Notes under the pieces: model-generated
The model's input: the letters and a program-made list of their open reading frames with translations, nothing else
Database searches by the model: none
What the model was told of the DNA's origin: nothing
Position numbers and translations under genes: made by a program
In this document: piece by piece, positions 1 through 5,663 of the stretch
How the letters are laid out: every line of letters starts with the position of its first letter
Position numbering within the stretch: the stretch's first letter is position 1
From: Actinomycetota bacterium
Lineage (GTDB): Bacteria > Actinomycetota > Acidimicrobiia > Acidimicrobiales > Iamiaceae
Direction: 5' to 3'
Length of the DNA stretch: 7,020 nt
Assembly: GCA_017882935.1 (NCBI GenBank)
Contig: JADGOP010000124.1
Span: 1 to 7,020, forward strand

Positions 1-29
1 GGGGCGAGCTCGTGGAGGAGAGGGTTCAC
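1..29 (-). CDS. Family 1 encapsulin shell protein, N-terminus only (cut by window edge)
   Basis: Only the first nine codons and part of a tenth are present, starting from GTG at 29 and reading M-N-P-L-L-H-E-L-A-P. This closely resembles the usual start of actinobacterial and proteobacterial family 1 encapsulins (M-N-N-L-H-R-E-L-A-P-I type). Encapsulin shell proteins have an HK97 phage capsid fold and self-assemble into protein compartments that enclose cargo enzymes. A clear AGGAG lies 8 nt before the GTG. The gene begins 31 nt after the stop of the encapsulated ferritin gene, which is the usual cargo-then-shell order. The identification rests on a very short peptide plus RBS plus context, and the body of the gene lies outside the window. 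A chance match is possible but unlikely given the neighbour. Confidence 0.8.
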
Positions 30-37
30 GGGGATGG

Positions 38-42
38 CTCCT
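38..42 (-). promoter_or_regulatory. Ribosome binding site of the encapsulin gene
   Basis: Read on the minus strand this is AGGAG, 8 nt upstream of the GTG at 29. It supports the GTG as a real start even though only 29 bases of the gene are visible. Confidence 0.75.
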
Positions 43-60
43 GGGTGGGGTGGGGAGAGG

Positions 61-432
61 TCAGAGGGAGGGGTCGACGCTGCGCAGGGCGCCGAGGCCG
101 AGGTCGCCGGGCGCGGAGGCCTCGTCGTCACCTTCGGCGGCCTCCTCGACCGCGACGAGCGAGCCCTCGGTGAACAGGTAGGTGCGCAGATGGCGATCGA
201 GCACCGGGTCGCGCCGCCGCAGCCACTCGAGGACCATCGCCGCGTGCTCCTTCTCCTCGTCGCGGTTGTGCGCGAGGAGCTCGGCCAGTTCGGCGTCAGC
301 GGTGGCGTCGATCCGCTGGTCGTACCAGTCGACGGCTTCGAGCTCCTCCATGAGGGAGGTCACCGCACGATGGTGGTCGATGGTCTCGGGACGGAGCTCC
401 TCACGGGGCTCGTGCAGTCCTTCACTTGCCAC
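61..432 (-). CDS. Encapsulated ferritin-like protein (EncFtn) with encapsulin cargo-loading tail
   Basis: This 123-aa protein belongs to the encapsulated ferritin family. These proteins are half-ferritins: two-helix subunits that form an annular decamer, with a di-iron ferroxidase centre built between two subunits. They oxidise Fe(II) inside the encapsulin shell, which stores the iron. Residues 4-90 match the family closely (HEP at 7-9, MEELEAVDWYDQR at 28-40, HNRDEEKEHA at 55-64, YLFTEG at 85-90). By alignment from memory with the Rhodospirillum rubrum protein, the iron ligands Glu32, Glu62 and His65 correspond to E30, E60 and H63, and Trp38/Tyr39 to W36/Y37. The entry-site acids E29 and E32 are also kept. 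An acidic linker (about 96-110) leads to LGLGALR (111-117), a typical cargo-loading peptide, and a six-residue tail. The start is GTG with AGGAGG 5 nt before it. The shell gene follows 31 nt downstream. The monooxygenase gene ends 72 nt upstream on the same strand; I see no terminator or clear promoter in that gap, so read-through is possible. Confidence 0.95.
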   Translation of the reverse strand: MASEGLHEPREELRPETIDHHRAVTSLMEELEAVDWYDQRIDATADAELAELLAHNRDEEKEHAAMVLEWLRRRDPVLDRHLRTYLFTEGSLVAVEEAAEGDDEASAPGDLGLGALRSVDPSL

Positions 433-437
433 GGGGC

Positions 438-443
438 CCTCCT
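438..443 (-). promoter_or_regulatory. Ribosome binding site of the EncFtn gene
   Basis: AGGAGG on the minus strand, 5 nt upstream of GTG 432. It fixes the GTG start and so the family-typical N-terminus M-A-S-E-G-L-H-E-P. Confidence 0.75.
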
Positions 444-504
444 GGGTCGTCGTCCACGGTGCGGGACCTTCCCCGAGGTGGCGCCGACAAACGGAACGGA
501 GGGC

Positions 505-2058
505 TCAGGGCGTCAGGGCACGCCCCAGCTCGAAGTCGGCGACACGGTGGTGGCGGGTCTCCCACCAGTACTGGAAGGTGAACTTGGGCCAGTTGTTGGT
601 GACCTTGCCCTCGGCCGTCTTGTACCAGCTGTCGCAGCCGGCCTCCCACACGGTGCCGACGAGGGCCTGCTGCAGGTCGTCGTCGTAGCGGGCGGCGGCC
701 TCGGGCCGGACGTCGATCCACTCGACGCCGGGCTCGCGGAGCCGGTCGATGCAGGCCAGGACGAAGCGGATCTGGGCCTCGATCATGAAGATGATGGTGT
801 TGTGCCCGAGGTTGGTGTTGGGGCCGTACAGGATGAAGAGGTTGGGGTAGCCGCTGACGGCGACGCCCTCGTAGGCCGACGCGCCGGCCTTCCACTCGTC
901 GTGCAGCCGGCGGCCGTGGCGGCCGACGATGTCGATCGGGCTGAGGAAGTCGGTGGCCTCGAAGCCGGTGGCCACCACGATGGTGTCGACCGGCCGGTGC
1001 GTGCCGTCGGTGGTGATGACGCCGTCGGGCTCGATCCGTGCGATGGGATCGGTGACCACCTCGACGTTGTCGCGGCAGAGCGCCGGGAGGTAGTCGTCGG
1101 AGATGAGGATGCGCTTGCAGCCGACGGGGTAGTCGGGCGTGAGCTTGGCGCGCAGCTCGGGGTCGGGCACCTGCTCGGCGAGGAACTCGAGCCCGGCGTC
1201 GCGCGCCATCTTGTTGGCCTTGCTGCCGTTGCGCATGGCCAGGAAGCGCAGCTCGAAGGTGAGGTAGATCTCGGTGCGCACGATGCGCTCCCAGAGCGGG
1301 AGCCGGCGGAACAGCATCTTGGCGCGGTCGCTGAACACCACGTCGGGCTTGGGCATGAGCCAGTTGGCGGAACGCTGGAACTGGTAGAGCTGCCCGGCCT
1401 GCTCGGCGACCGGGGGCACGAACTGCACCGCGCTGGCGCCGTTGCCGATGACCGCCACGCGCTCGCCGGTGAGGTCGTGGTCGTGGTTCCACCGGGCCGA
1501 GTGGAAGACGGTGCCCCCGAAGGAGTCGAGGCCCTCGATCTCGGGCCAGTGCGGGCGGTTGAGCTGCCCGAGGCCGAACACCACCATGTCGAACACGTGC
1601 CGGTGGCCGTCGACGGTGGTGAGGTGCCAGCGGGACTCATCGTCGTCCCACTCGGCGCTGGCGATCTCGACGCCGAGCCGCAGATGGGGCTCGAGGTGGT
1701 AGGTGCGGACGCAGTGGCCGAGGTAGTCGAGGATCTCCGGCTGCTTGGGGAACTTGCGGGTCCAGTCGGCGCGCCGCTCGAAGGAGTACGAGTAGAGGTG
1801 CGACGGCACGTCGCAGCCGGCGCCGGGGTAGGTGTTGTCGCGCCACACCCCGCCGACCTCGGCAGCCTTCTCGAACACGGTGAACGACTCGATGCCCTGT
1901 TGCGTCAGGCGGATGGCCATGCCGATGCCCGAGAACCCCGCCCCGATGATGGCGATGCGGGGTGCCGGCCCGAGCTCGTGGGGGGCGACGGTGTCGCCGC
2001 CGCGACTGCGGGCGGACCTGGCGATCGTCTGGATGCGCTCGACCAACGGCGACGTCAT
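505..2058 (-). CDS. Flavin-containing monooxygenase, Baeyer-Villiger type (class B)
   Basis: This 517-aa protein is an FAD- and NADPH-dependent monooxygenase. Enzymes of this class insert oxygen next to a carbonyl, turning ketones into esters or lactones, or oxidise N or S atoms. The first Rossmann motif GAGFSG (39-44) binds FAD. E63 is placed to bind the adenosine ribose, and GGVWRDNTYPGAGCDVPS (69-86) is characteristic of the Baeyer-Villiger group. The fingerprint FxGxxxHxxxW is present as FGGTVFHSARW (180-190), followed by N where P or D is usual. The second Rossmann motif GNGASA (205-210) binds NADPH. Length is normal for the one-domain subtype of about 500-550 aa. I chose ATG 2058 because AAAGGGG lies 7 nt before it; the in-frame ATG at 2076 (six residues longer) has no good RBS. 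It follows the LLM oxidoreductase gene by 138 nt on the same strand. The substrate cannot be read from the sequence; steroid, terpenoid or cyclic ketone is a guess from context. Confidence 0.9.
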   Translation of the reverse strand: MTSPLVERIQTIARSARSRGGDTVAPHELGPAPRIAIIGAGFSGIGMAIRLTQQGIESFTVFEKAAEVGGVWRDNTYPGAGCDVPSHLYSYSFERRADWTRKFPKQPEILDYLGHCVRTYHLEPHLRLGVEIASAEWDDDESRWHLTTVDGHRHVFDMVVFGLGQLNRPHWPEIEGLDSFGGTVFHSARWNHDHDLTGERVAVIGNGASAVQFVPPVAEQAGQLYQFQRSANWLMPKPDVVFSDRAKMLFRRLPLWERIVRTEIYLTFELRFLAMRNGSKANKMARDAGLEFLAEQVPDPELRAKLTPDYPVGCKRILISDDYLPALCRDNVEVVTDPIARIEPDGVITTDGTHRPVDTIVVATGFEATDFLSPIDIVGRHGRRLHDEWKAGASAYEGVAVSGYPNLFILYGPNTNLGHNTIIFMIEAQIRFVLACIDRLREPGVEWIDVRPEAAARYDDDLQQALVGTVWEAGCDSWYKTAEGKVTNNWPKFTFQYWWETRHHRVADFELGRALTP

Positions 2059-2065
2059 GATCTGG

Positions 2066-2072
2066 CCCCTTT
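2066..2072 (-). promoter_or_regulatory. RBS that decides the monooxygenase start
   Basis: AAAGGGG on the minus strand, 7 nt upstream of ATG 2058. No comparable purine-rich site with proper spacing precedes the alternative ATG at 2076, which abuts a hairpin. Confidence 0.55.
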
Positions 2073-2078
2073 GCATCG

Positions 2079-2102
2079 GGCGACCCGCCCCCGCGGGTCG
2101 CC
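2079..2102 (-). repeat. Perfect 10-bp inverted repeat upstream of the monooxygenase gene
   Basis: Arms 2079-2088 and 2093-2102 are exact reverse complements (GGCGACCCGC / GCGGGTCGCC) around a 4-nt loop. It lies between the LLM gene (stop at 2197) and the monooxygenase start (2058), 20 nt before the chosen ATG and next to the monooxygenase RBS. There is no T-run on either side, so it is not a classical intrinsic terminator. It could be a leader hairpin that limits translation, a U-less terminator or a repressor operator. The structure is seen directly; the function is not known. Confidence 0.6.
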
Positions 2103-2109
2103 GTCGATG

Positions 2110-2115
2110 ACCCTA
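2110..2115 (-). promoter_or_regulatory. Possible -10 element for the monooxygenase
   Basis: TAGGGT on the minus strand fits the actinobacterial TANNNT pattern. It would put transcription start near 2103, at the outer edge of the 10-bp hairpin. No convincing -35 is visible 16-18 nt upstream, so this is weak. Confidence 0.25.
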
Positions 2116-2144
2116 ACAACGTCGGGCCGGGGGCGGACTCGCCC

Positions 2145-2168
2145 GTGGCCGGCTCGGGAGTCGGCCAC
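2145..2168 (-). terminator. Hairpin downstream of the LLM oxidoreductase, possible terminator
   Basis: Arms GTGGCCG (2145-2151) and CGGCCAC (2162-2168) pair perfectly, with two further inner pairs after one mismatch on the minus strand. It starts 28 nt past the LLM stop codon. There is no T-tract after the stem, so it is at best a U-less terminator of the type proposed in high-GC actinobacteria. In such GC-rich DNA a stem of this size can also arise by chance. Confidence 0.3.
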
Positions 2169-2196
2169 CGGTTGACAGGAGCGAACCGTCACGGCG

Positions 2197-3327
2197 TCAG
2201 CTCGCGAGCGCCTCGCGCTGGTGGGTGGTGCGGCACACCGGGTCCTTGTCCCAGTTCGGCAGCACATGCGTGCCAAAGGTCTCGACGGCCTCGATGGCCA
2301 CCTCGATCGGCATGGTGGTGGACAGCATGCCGAACGTGAGCTGGTCGGCACCGATGGCCTGGTACTGCTCGATTGCGGCGCTGCACTCGTCGGGGTCGCC
2401 CACCAGGGTCATGCCCCTGGCGGTGGCCTTCCGCAGTCCCTCGGCCGTGGGCTCGGGGATCAGCTCCGGCCACACCGGGATGCCCGGCGGCCGCGGGAAC
2501 GTGTCGAGGTACCTGAACACCAGGCTGTCGTGGTAGCCGCTGGTGATGTCGGTGCCGATCTGCCGCGCCCGGTCACCGTCCTCGAGGCACAGCATCTGCG
2601 TGGTCATCATCACGTTGTCGTTGACGAAGTCGCCCACCGGGTTGTCGCACTCGGCGATGGCCTTCTTGTACGCCTCGATGGCGGGAGCCAGGACCTTCGG
2701 TGGCGCCATCGAGAAGCAGAGCACGCCGAGGCCCATCTGCCCGGCCTTCTCGAACGTCGACGGGCTCCCGGCGGCGACCCACAGAGGTGGGTGGGGCTTG
2801 GTGAGGGGCTTGGGCAGCACGTTGCGCGCGGGCATCGAGAAGAACTCGCCCTCGAACCCGGGGTACTCGCCGTCGCGCCACATCTTCACGATCTCCGGGA
2901 CCGTCTCGTCGAACATGTCGCGGGTCAGCTCCGGGTCCTCGATGCCGAACCCGCGCTGCTCGGTGGTGGAGGAGCCGCGGCCGAGGCCCAGCTCGAAGCG
3001 CCCGTCGGACAGGAGGTCGAGCATGGCGGCGCGCTCGGCCAGGCGGGCCGGGTGGTTGACCGGCGGCGTGGCGTTCATGATCCCGGACGCGATGCGGATG
3101 TTCGTCGTGACGGCAGCGGCGTAGCCGAGGAACGACTCGTTGGCCGAGAGGTGGGAGTACTCCTCGAGGAAGTGGTGCTCGGTGGCCCAGGTGTACTTGA
3201 ACCCGGCCTTGTCGGCGGCGATCACCCAGTCGATCTCGTCGCGGAGCCGGCGATGCTCGGCGGCGGCACCGTTCTCCTCGACGAGCCGCTGCGGGACGTA
3301 CAGCGAGTTGAAGATGCCGAACTCCAT
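2197..3327 (-). CDS. LLM-class flavin-dependent oxidoreductase (bacterial luciferase-like monooxygenase)
   Basis: This 376-aa protein belongs to the bacterial luciferase-like superfamily, TIM-barrel enzymes that use reduced FMN or F420 supplied to them. The N-terminus MEFGIFNSLYVP is the usual first strand. EHHF (50-53) is the motif typical of the flavin-using, alkanal monooxygenase-like branch. DGRFELGLGRG (108-118) is the conserved barrel segment, and WVAAGSPSTFEKAGQMGLG is the later phosphate-binding region. The closest described enzymes are FMNH2-dependent monooxygenases, so a two-component monooxygenase is the likeliest role; the reductase partner and substrate are not visible. ATG 3327 was chosen because AAAGGAG lies 9 nt upstream and the family N-terminus starts there. 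The frame stays open to 3696, but that extension would run into the diguanylate cyclase gene and looks unlike the family. A KstR-like palindrome lies about 50 nt upstream, which suggests TetR-type repression. Confidence 0.9.
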   Translation of the reverse strand: MEFGIFNSLYVPQRLVEENGAAAEHRRLRDEIDWVIAADKAGFKYTWATEHHFLEEYSHLSANESFLGYAAAVTTNIRIASGIMNATPPVNHPARLAERAAMLDLLSDGRFELGLGRGSSTTEQRGFGIEDPELTRDMFDETVPEIVKMWRDGEYPGFEGEFFSMPARNVLPKPLTKPHPPLWVAAGSPSTFEKAGQMGLGVLCFSMAPPKVLAPAIEAYKKAIAECDNPVGDFVNDNVMMTTQMLCLEDGDRARQIGTDITSGYHDSLVFRYLDTFPRPPGIPVWPELIPEPTAEGLRKATARGMTLVGDPDECSAAIEQYQAIGADQLTFGMLSTTMPIEVAIEAVETFGTHVLPNWDKDPVCRTTHQREALAS

Positions 3328-3336
3328 GAGGCCGGA

Positions 3337-3343
3337 CTCCTTT
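3337..3343 (-). promoter_or_regulatory. RBS that decides the LLM oxidoreductase start
   Basis: AAAGGAG on the minus strand, 9 nt before ATG 3327. It rules for this start over the long upstream open frame. Confidence 0.7.
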
Positions 3344-3375
3344 CGTCCGGGGCCTGGCGGAGCCGGCACCCGAAC

Positions 3376-3389
3376 TGGAACGCGTTCTA
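3376..3389 (-). promoter_or_regulatory. KstR-like / TetR-type operator upstream of the LLM oxidoreductase
   Basis: On the minus strand the site reads TAGAACGCGTTCCA, with a perfect 10-bp core palindrome GAACGCGTTC at 3378-3387. It fits the pattern TnnAACnnGTTnnA, recalled as the operator of KstR, the TetR-family repressor of cholesterol catabolism in mycobacteria and rhodococci. It sits in the 101-nt gap between the diguanylate cyclase stop and the LLM start, beside an unusually AT-rich patch (about 3388-3400) that is the likely promoter region, although I cannot pick a clear -10. The match is seen in the sequence; KstR itself is inference, since related TetR repressors bind similar sites. 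Confidence 0.5.
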
Positions 3390-3428
3390 CTTTTCTAGCA
3401 GACCACGCCGGTGGGCGACGCCCCGCCG

Positions 3429-4742
3429 TCAGCCGGCCGCTCGGGCCGCCTTGCGCCGGAGGAGGTGGTCGTCGGCACGGCGCAGGAGCAGCCCGCTGGG
3501 CTCGCCGGGCTCGCTGCGGGCCCAGCCGATGGTGGCCGGGCACCGGATGGGGCCGACCGACGTGCCGTGCGGCGCGGCGAGGATGTTGCCGAGGCGGTCG
3601 GTGAAGGCCTCGACCTCCTTGTCGTCGGTGACGTGCTCGATGATGACGACGAACTCGTCCCCGCCGAGCCGGGCCGCCACGTCGCCCTGGCGGCACGTCT
3701 GGCGCAGGCGGTCGGCCACGCTCACGAGCACCTCGTCGCCGACGGCGTGGCCGTGGGTGTCGTTGACGGGCTTGAAGTGGTCGAGGTCGAGGTAGCAGGT
3801 GCCGAGGCAGGTCCCGGCGCGGTCGACCCGGGCCATGGCCTGTTCGAGGTGCTGCGCGAACGCCGCGCGGTTGGCGAGGCCGGTGAGGTGGTCGTGGCGG
3901 GCGGCGTGGGCCAGCTGGCTCGCGAGGCGCTCGCGCTCGGTCACGTCACGGGAGGTGATCACCACCCCCGCGATGTCGGGGTCGGCGCTCAGGTCGACAC
4001 CCCGCGACTCGAAGTGGTGCCAGCCGCCGTCGGCGCCGCTGATGCGGAAGGTGAGCGGTCGGTCCGGGCCCCACGTCCCGGCGAACAGCTCGTCGAGCGC
4101 GGACTCGGCCGCCGGCAGGTCGTCGGGGTGCAGCGCGGAGAGGATCCCGGCGGGGAGGTCGTCGTCCTGCCAGCCGAGCACGCGTTGGCCCTGCGGGCTG
4201 GTGTACTTCAGGCGTCGGTCGGCGCCGAACACGGTGATGATGTCGGCCGAGAAGTTCACGAGCTTCTCGAAGCGGGCGCGGGCCCGCAACTCGGCCTCCT
4301 GCTCTCGTGTGATGTCCCACAGGATCACGAGGAAGCCGCGGCCCTCACCGCCGGGGTCGCCGAGAACGCTGGCCGAGCCCTGCACGGGAACCTCGTGGCC
4401 CTCGCGGTGGAGCAGGGACACGCTGACCGAGCGGAACGTCTCGCCCGGGCGGCCGTCGCGCAACCCTTGGTGCAGCGCGGGCCAGCGGTCGGCGGGGCAG
4501 AAGTCGCCGAGCGGCCGCAGGTCCATGTCGCCGGGGCCGTAGCCCATGATCGACTCGACCACGCCGTTGGCGATCTGGACCCGGAAGTCGGCGCCGAACA
4601 CCACCACCCCGAACGGCGCCTCGCGCAGGAGGACGCGGAGCCGCTCGTCGTTGGTGACGAGGCGCGCGAGGGTGGCCGCGTCGGGTTCCGTCACGGCTGC
4701 CGGTTCGTCATCGTGAGGACGCGTGGAGTCCTGGCCAGTCAC
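3429..4742 (-). CDS. PAS-PAS-GGDEF diguanylate cyclase
   Basis: This 437-aa protein is predicted to make the second messenger cyclic di-GMP from two GTP. Domains in order: a variable N-terminal tail (1-30), PAS domain 1 (about 32-145, ending WDITREQEAEL), PAS domain 2 (about 155-268, with HPDD at 205-208 and ending SRDVTERERL), then a GGDEF domain (about 280-437). The catalytic domain keeps DHLTGLANR (284-292), DLDHFKPVND (319-328), GHAVGDEVL and the signature GGDEF (360-364), so it should be active. RQGD (351-354) lies five residues before it and is a canonical RxxD inhibitory site for product feedback. No membrane segment or signal peptide is seen, so it should be cytoplasmic, with signals sensed through the PAS domains; the ligand is unknown. 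No EAL domain is present. The start is GTG 4742, with a GGGGAGGGGA stretch 8 nt upstream. The open frame to 5147 overlaps the SDR gene and is not protein-like. Confidence 0.93.
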   Translation of the reverse strand: MTGQDSTRPHDDEPAAVTEPDAATLARLVTNDERLRVLLREAPFGVVVFGADFRVQIANGVVESIMGYGPGDMDLRPLGDFCPADRWPALHQGLRDGRPGETFRSVSVSLLHREGHEVPVQGSASVLGDPGGEGRGFLVILWDITREQEAELRARARFEKLVNFSADIITVFGADRRLKYTSPQGQRVLGWQDDDLPAGILSALHPDDLPAAESALDELFAGTWGPDRPLTFRISGADGGWHHFESRGVDLSADPDIAGVVITSRDVTERERLASQLAHAARHDHLTGLANRAAFAQHLEQAMARVDRAGTCLGTCYLDLDHFKPVNDTHGHAVGDEVLVSVADRLRQTCRQGDVAARLGGDEFVVIIEHVTDDKEVEAFTDRLGNILAAPHGTSVGPIRCPATIGWARSEPGEPSGLLLRRADDHLLRRKAARAAG

Positions 4743-4750
4743 GCTCGAGG

Positions 4751-4760
4751 TCCCCTCCCC
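4751..4760 (-). promoter_or_regulatory. RBS that decides the diguanylate cyclase start
   Basis: A purine-rich GGGGAGGGGA on the minus strand, 8 nt before GTG 4742. It supports this GTG rather than an upstream start inside the SDR gene. Confidence 0.6.
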
Positions 4761-4783
4761 AGGCAACGTGTGAGCGGTGCGAG

Positions 4784-4789
4784 ATAGTA
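4784..4789 (-). promoter_or_regulatory. Possible -10 element of the diguanylate cyclase promoter
   Basis: TACTAT on the minus strand fits TANNNT and matches TATAAT at four of six positions. It lies in the 85-nt gap after the SDR stop and would start transcription near 4777, about 35 nt before the GTG. No consensus -35 is seen, which is common in actinobacteria. Confidence 0.35.
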
Positions 4790-4827
4790 GGGCGATTCGG
4801 TGGTCTTCGGCCCGATCACCTGCGGGT

Positions 4828-5604
4828 TCAGATCCAGTGGCCGCCGTTGACCGCGATGGCCTGCCCCGTGACGCACGCCGCGAGGGGTGAGGCGAGGTAG
4901 ACGATGGTGCCTGCGACCTCGGCTGCGGGCGGCAGGTAGCCGAGGCAGGTCTCGGCCGCGATGTGGTCGTAGACCTCCTGATAGGTGGTCCCGTCGCGGT
5001 CGGCGATGGCCTGGAGGTAGGCCTCGACGGTGGGCGAGAAGATGTAGCCCGGGTGGACGCCGTTGACGCGCACGCCCTTGCCGCCGAGCTCGCGGGCAAG
5101 GGTGCGGGTGACGGTCGCCAGGGCACCCTTCGACGAGGCGTAGGCACCGGCGCGCGGCTTGATCCACAGCGTCGACTGGGTGTTCACCATGATGAGACGG
5201 CTGTCGGCGTGGGCCGTCAGCTGCGGCAGCATGGCCTTGGTCATGGTGAGCGTGCCCCAGAAGTTCACGTCCATGGTGTGGCGCCACTCGTCGAGGTCGG
5301 AGTCCTCGAAGGTCTTCTTGTTGCCATCGGCGAAGGCGCTGTTCACCAGGATCGAGGCCCCACCGAGGTCGCGGCGCACCGACTCGGCTACCCGGGCACA
5401 GTCGTCGACGGAGGTGATGTCGCCCTGCAGCGGGAGGGCCTGCCGGCCGAGCGCCTCGATGGCCGTGGCCACCTCGTCCATGACCGCGCTGGTCCGCGCC
5501 ACGAGCGCCACGTCGGCGCCCTCGCGGGCGAGCCCGAGGGCCACCTCTCGACCCAGGCCCGGGCCGATGCCGGTGACGACCGCGGTCTTGCCTTCGAGCA
5601 GCAT
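4828..5604 (-). CDS. Short-chain dehydrogenase/reductase (classical SDR)
   Basis: This 258-aa protein is a classical NAD(P)-dependent SDR, interconverting an alcohol and a ketone. It has the cofactor glycine motif TGIGPGLG (11-18), D62 for the adenine ring, NSA at 88-90 in place of the usual NNAG, and the catalytic tetrad N114, S144, Y155 and K159 (YASSK). The C-terminus V-T-G-Q-A-I-A-V-N-G-G is typical of the family. R37 with no acidic residue at the end of strand beta-2 (VALVART) hints at NADP(H), but this is weak. The start is ATG 5604 with AGGGGGA a few bases upstream. The gene is divergent from an F420-type oxidoreductase, with 59 bp between the two starts, and shares an inverted-repeat operator with it, so the pair is probably co-regulated. 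The substrate is unknown. An enoyl-reductase or 3-oxoacyl-ACP reductase annotation is possible, but a catabolic alcohol dehydrogenase is as likely. Confidence 0.92.
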   Translation of the reverse strand: MLLEGKTAVVTGIGPGLGREVALGLAREGADVALVARTSAVMDEVATAIEALGRQALPLQGDITSVDDCARVAESVRRDLGGASILVNSAFADGNKKTFEDSDLDEWRHTMDVNFWGTLTMTKAMLPQLTAHADSRLIMVNTQSTLWIKPRAGAYASSKGALATVTRTLARELGGKGVRVNGVHPGYIFSPTVEAYLQAIADRDGTTYQEVYDHIAAETCLGYLPPAAEVAGTIVYLASPLAACVTGQAIAVNGGHWI

Positions 5605-5626
5605 GCACTTCCCCCTGGATCCGGTT

Positions 5627-5643
5627 TCTGACGTACCGTCAGA
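5627..5643. promoter_or_regulatory. TetR-type operator between divergent SDR and LLM genes
   Basis: A perfect inverted repeat with 7-bp arms, TCTGACG and CGTCAGA, around a 3-nt spacer (TAC). It is central in the 59-bp divergent gap (5605-5663). A third half-site, CGTCAG, follows at 5645-5650. Size, symmetry and position are typical of TetR-family operators, and the left arm overlaps the likely -35 of the plus-strand gene, which would let a bound repressor silence it. The repressor gene is not in the window. Confidence 0.65.
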
Positions 5644-5657
5644 TCGTCAGGCATACT
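5628..5657 (+). promoter_or_regulatory. Likely promoter of the F420-type oxidoreductase, leaderless
   Basis: A -35 candidate CTGACG (5628-5633) and a -10 candidate CATACT (5652-5657) are separated by 18 nt. The -10 ends 6 nt before ATG 5664, exactly where it would lie if transcription began at the A of the start codon. No Shine-Dalgarno sequence precedes that ATG, which agrees with a leaderless transcript, a common arrangement in actinobacteria. Confidence 0.45.
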
Positions 5658-5663
5658 ACGGCG

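Noticed and set aside
433..504. Iron-responsive promoter upstream of EncFtn
   Set aside because: I looked for an iron-box palindrome and a TANNNT element in the gap on the minus strand and found none.
34..2175. A 713-codon open frame on the plus strand
   Set aside because: It lies opposite the EncFtn and monooxygenase genes, whose motifs are unmistakable. Its translation is a low-complexity run of G, V, A, E, D and H with no domain, as expected from the antisense frame of GC-rich genes.
2172..2177. Perfect TTGACA -35 box on the plus strand
   Set aside because: No -10 follows at 16-18 nt and no plus-strand gene lies downstream, so it is probably chance.
3328..3696. N-terminal extension of the LLM oxidoreductase frame
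   Set aside because: It would overlap the diguanylate cyclase C-terminus, is Arg/Pro-rich and unlike the family; ATG 3327 has a strong RBS and the expected N-terminus.
2221..3795. A 524-codon plus-strand open frame
   Set aside because: It is the antisense shadow of the LLM oxidoreductase and part of the diguanylate cyclase, and has no recognisable motif.
3411..4787. A 458-codon plus-strand open frame
   Set aside because: It is antisense to the diguanylate cyclase, with compositionally biased translation and no RBS or family features.
4743..5147. N-terminal extension of the diguanylate cyclase frame into the SDR gene
   Set aside because: The sequence is Ser/Pro/Arg/Thr-rich shadow translation over the SDR; GTG 4742 has a good RBS.
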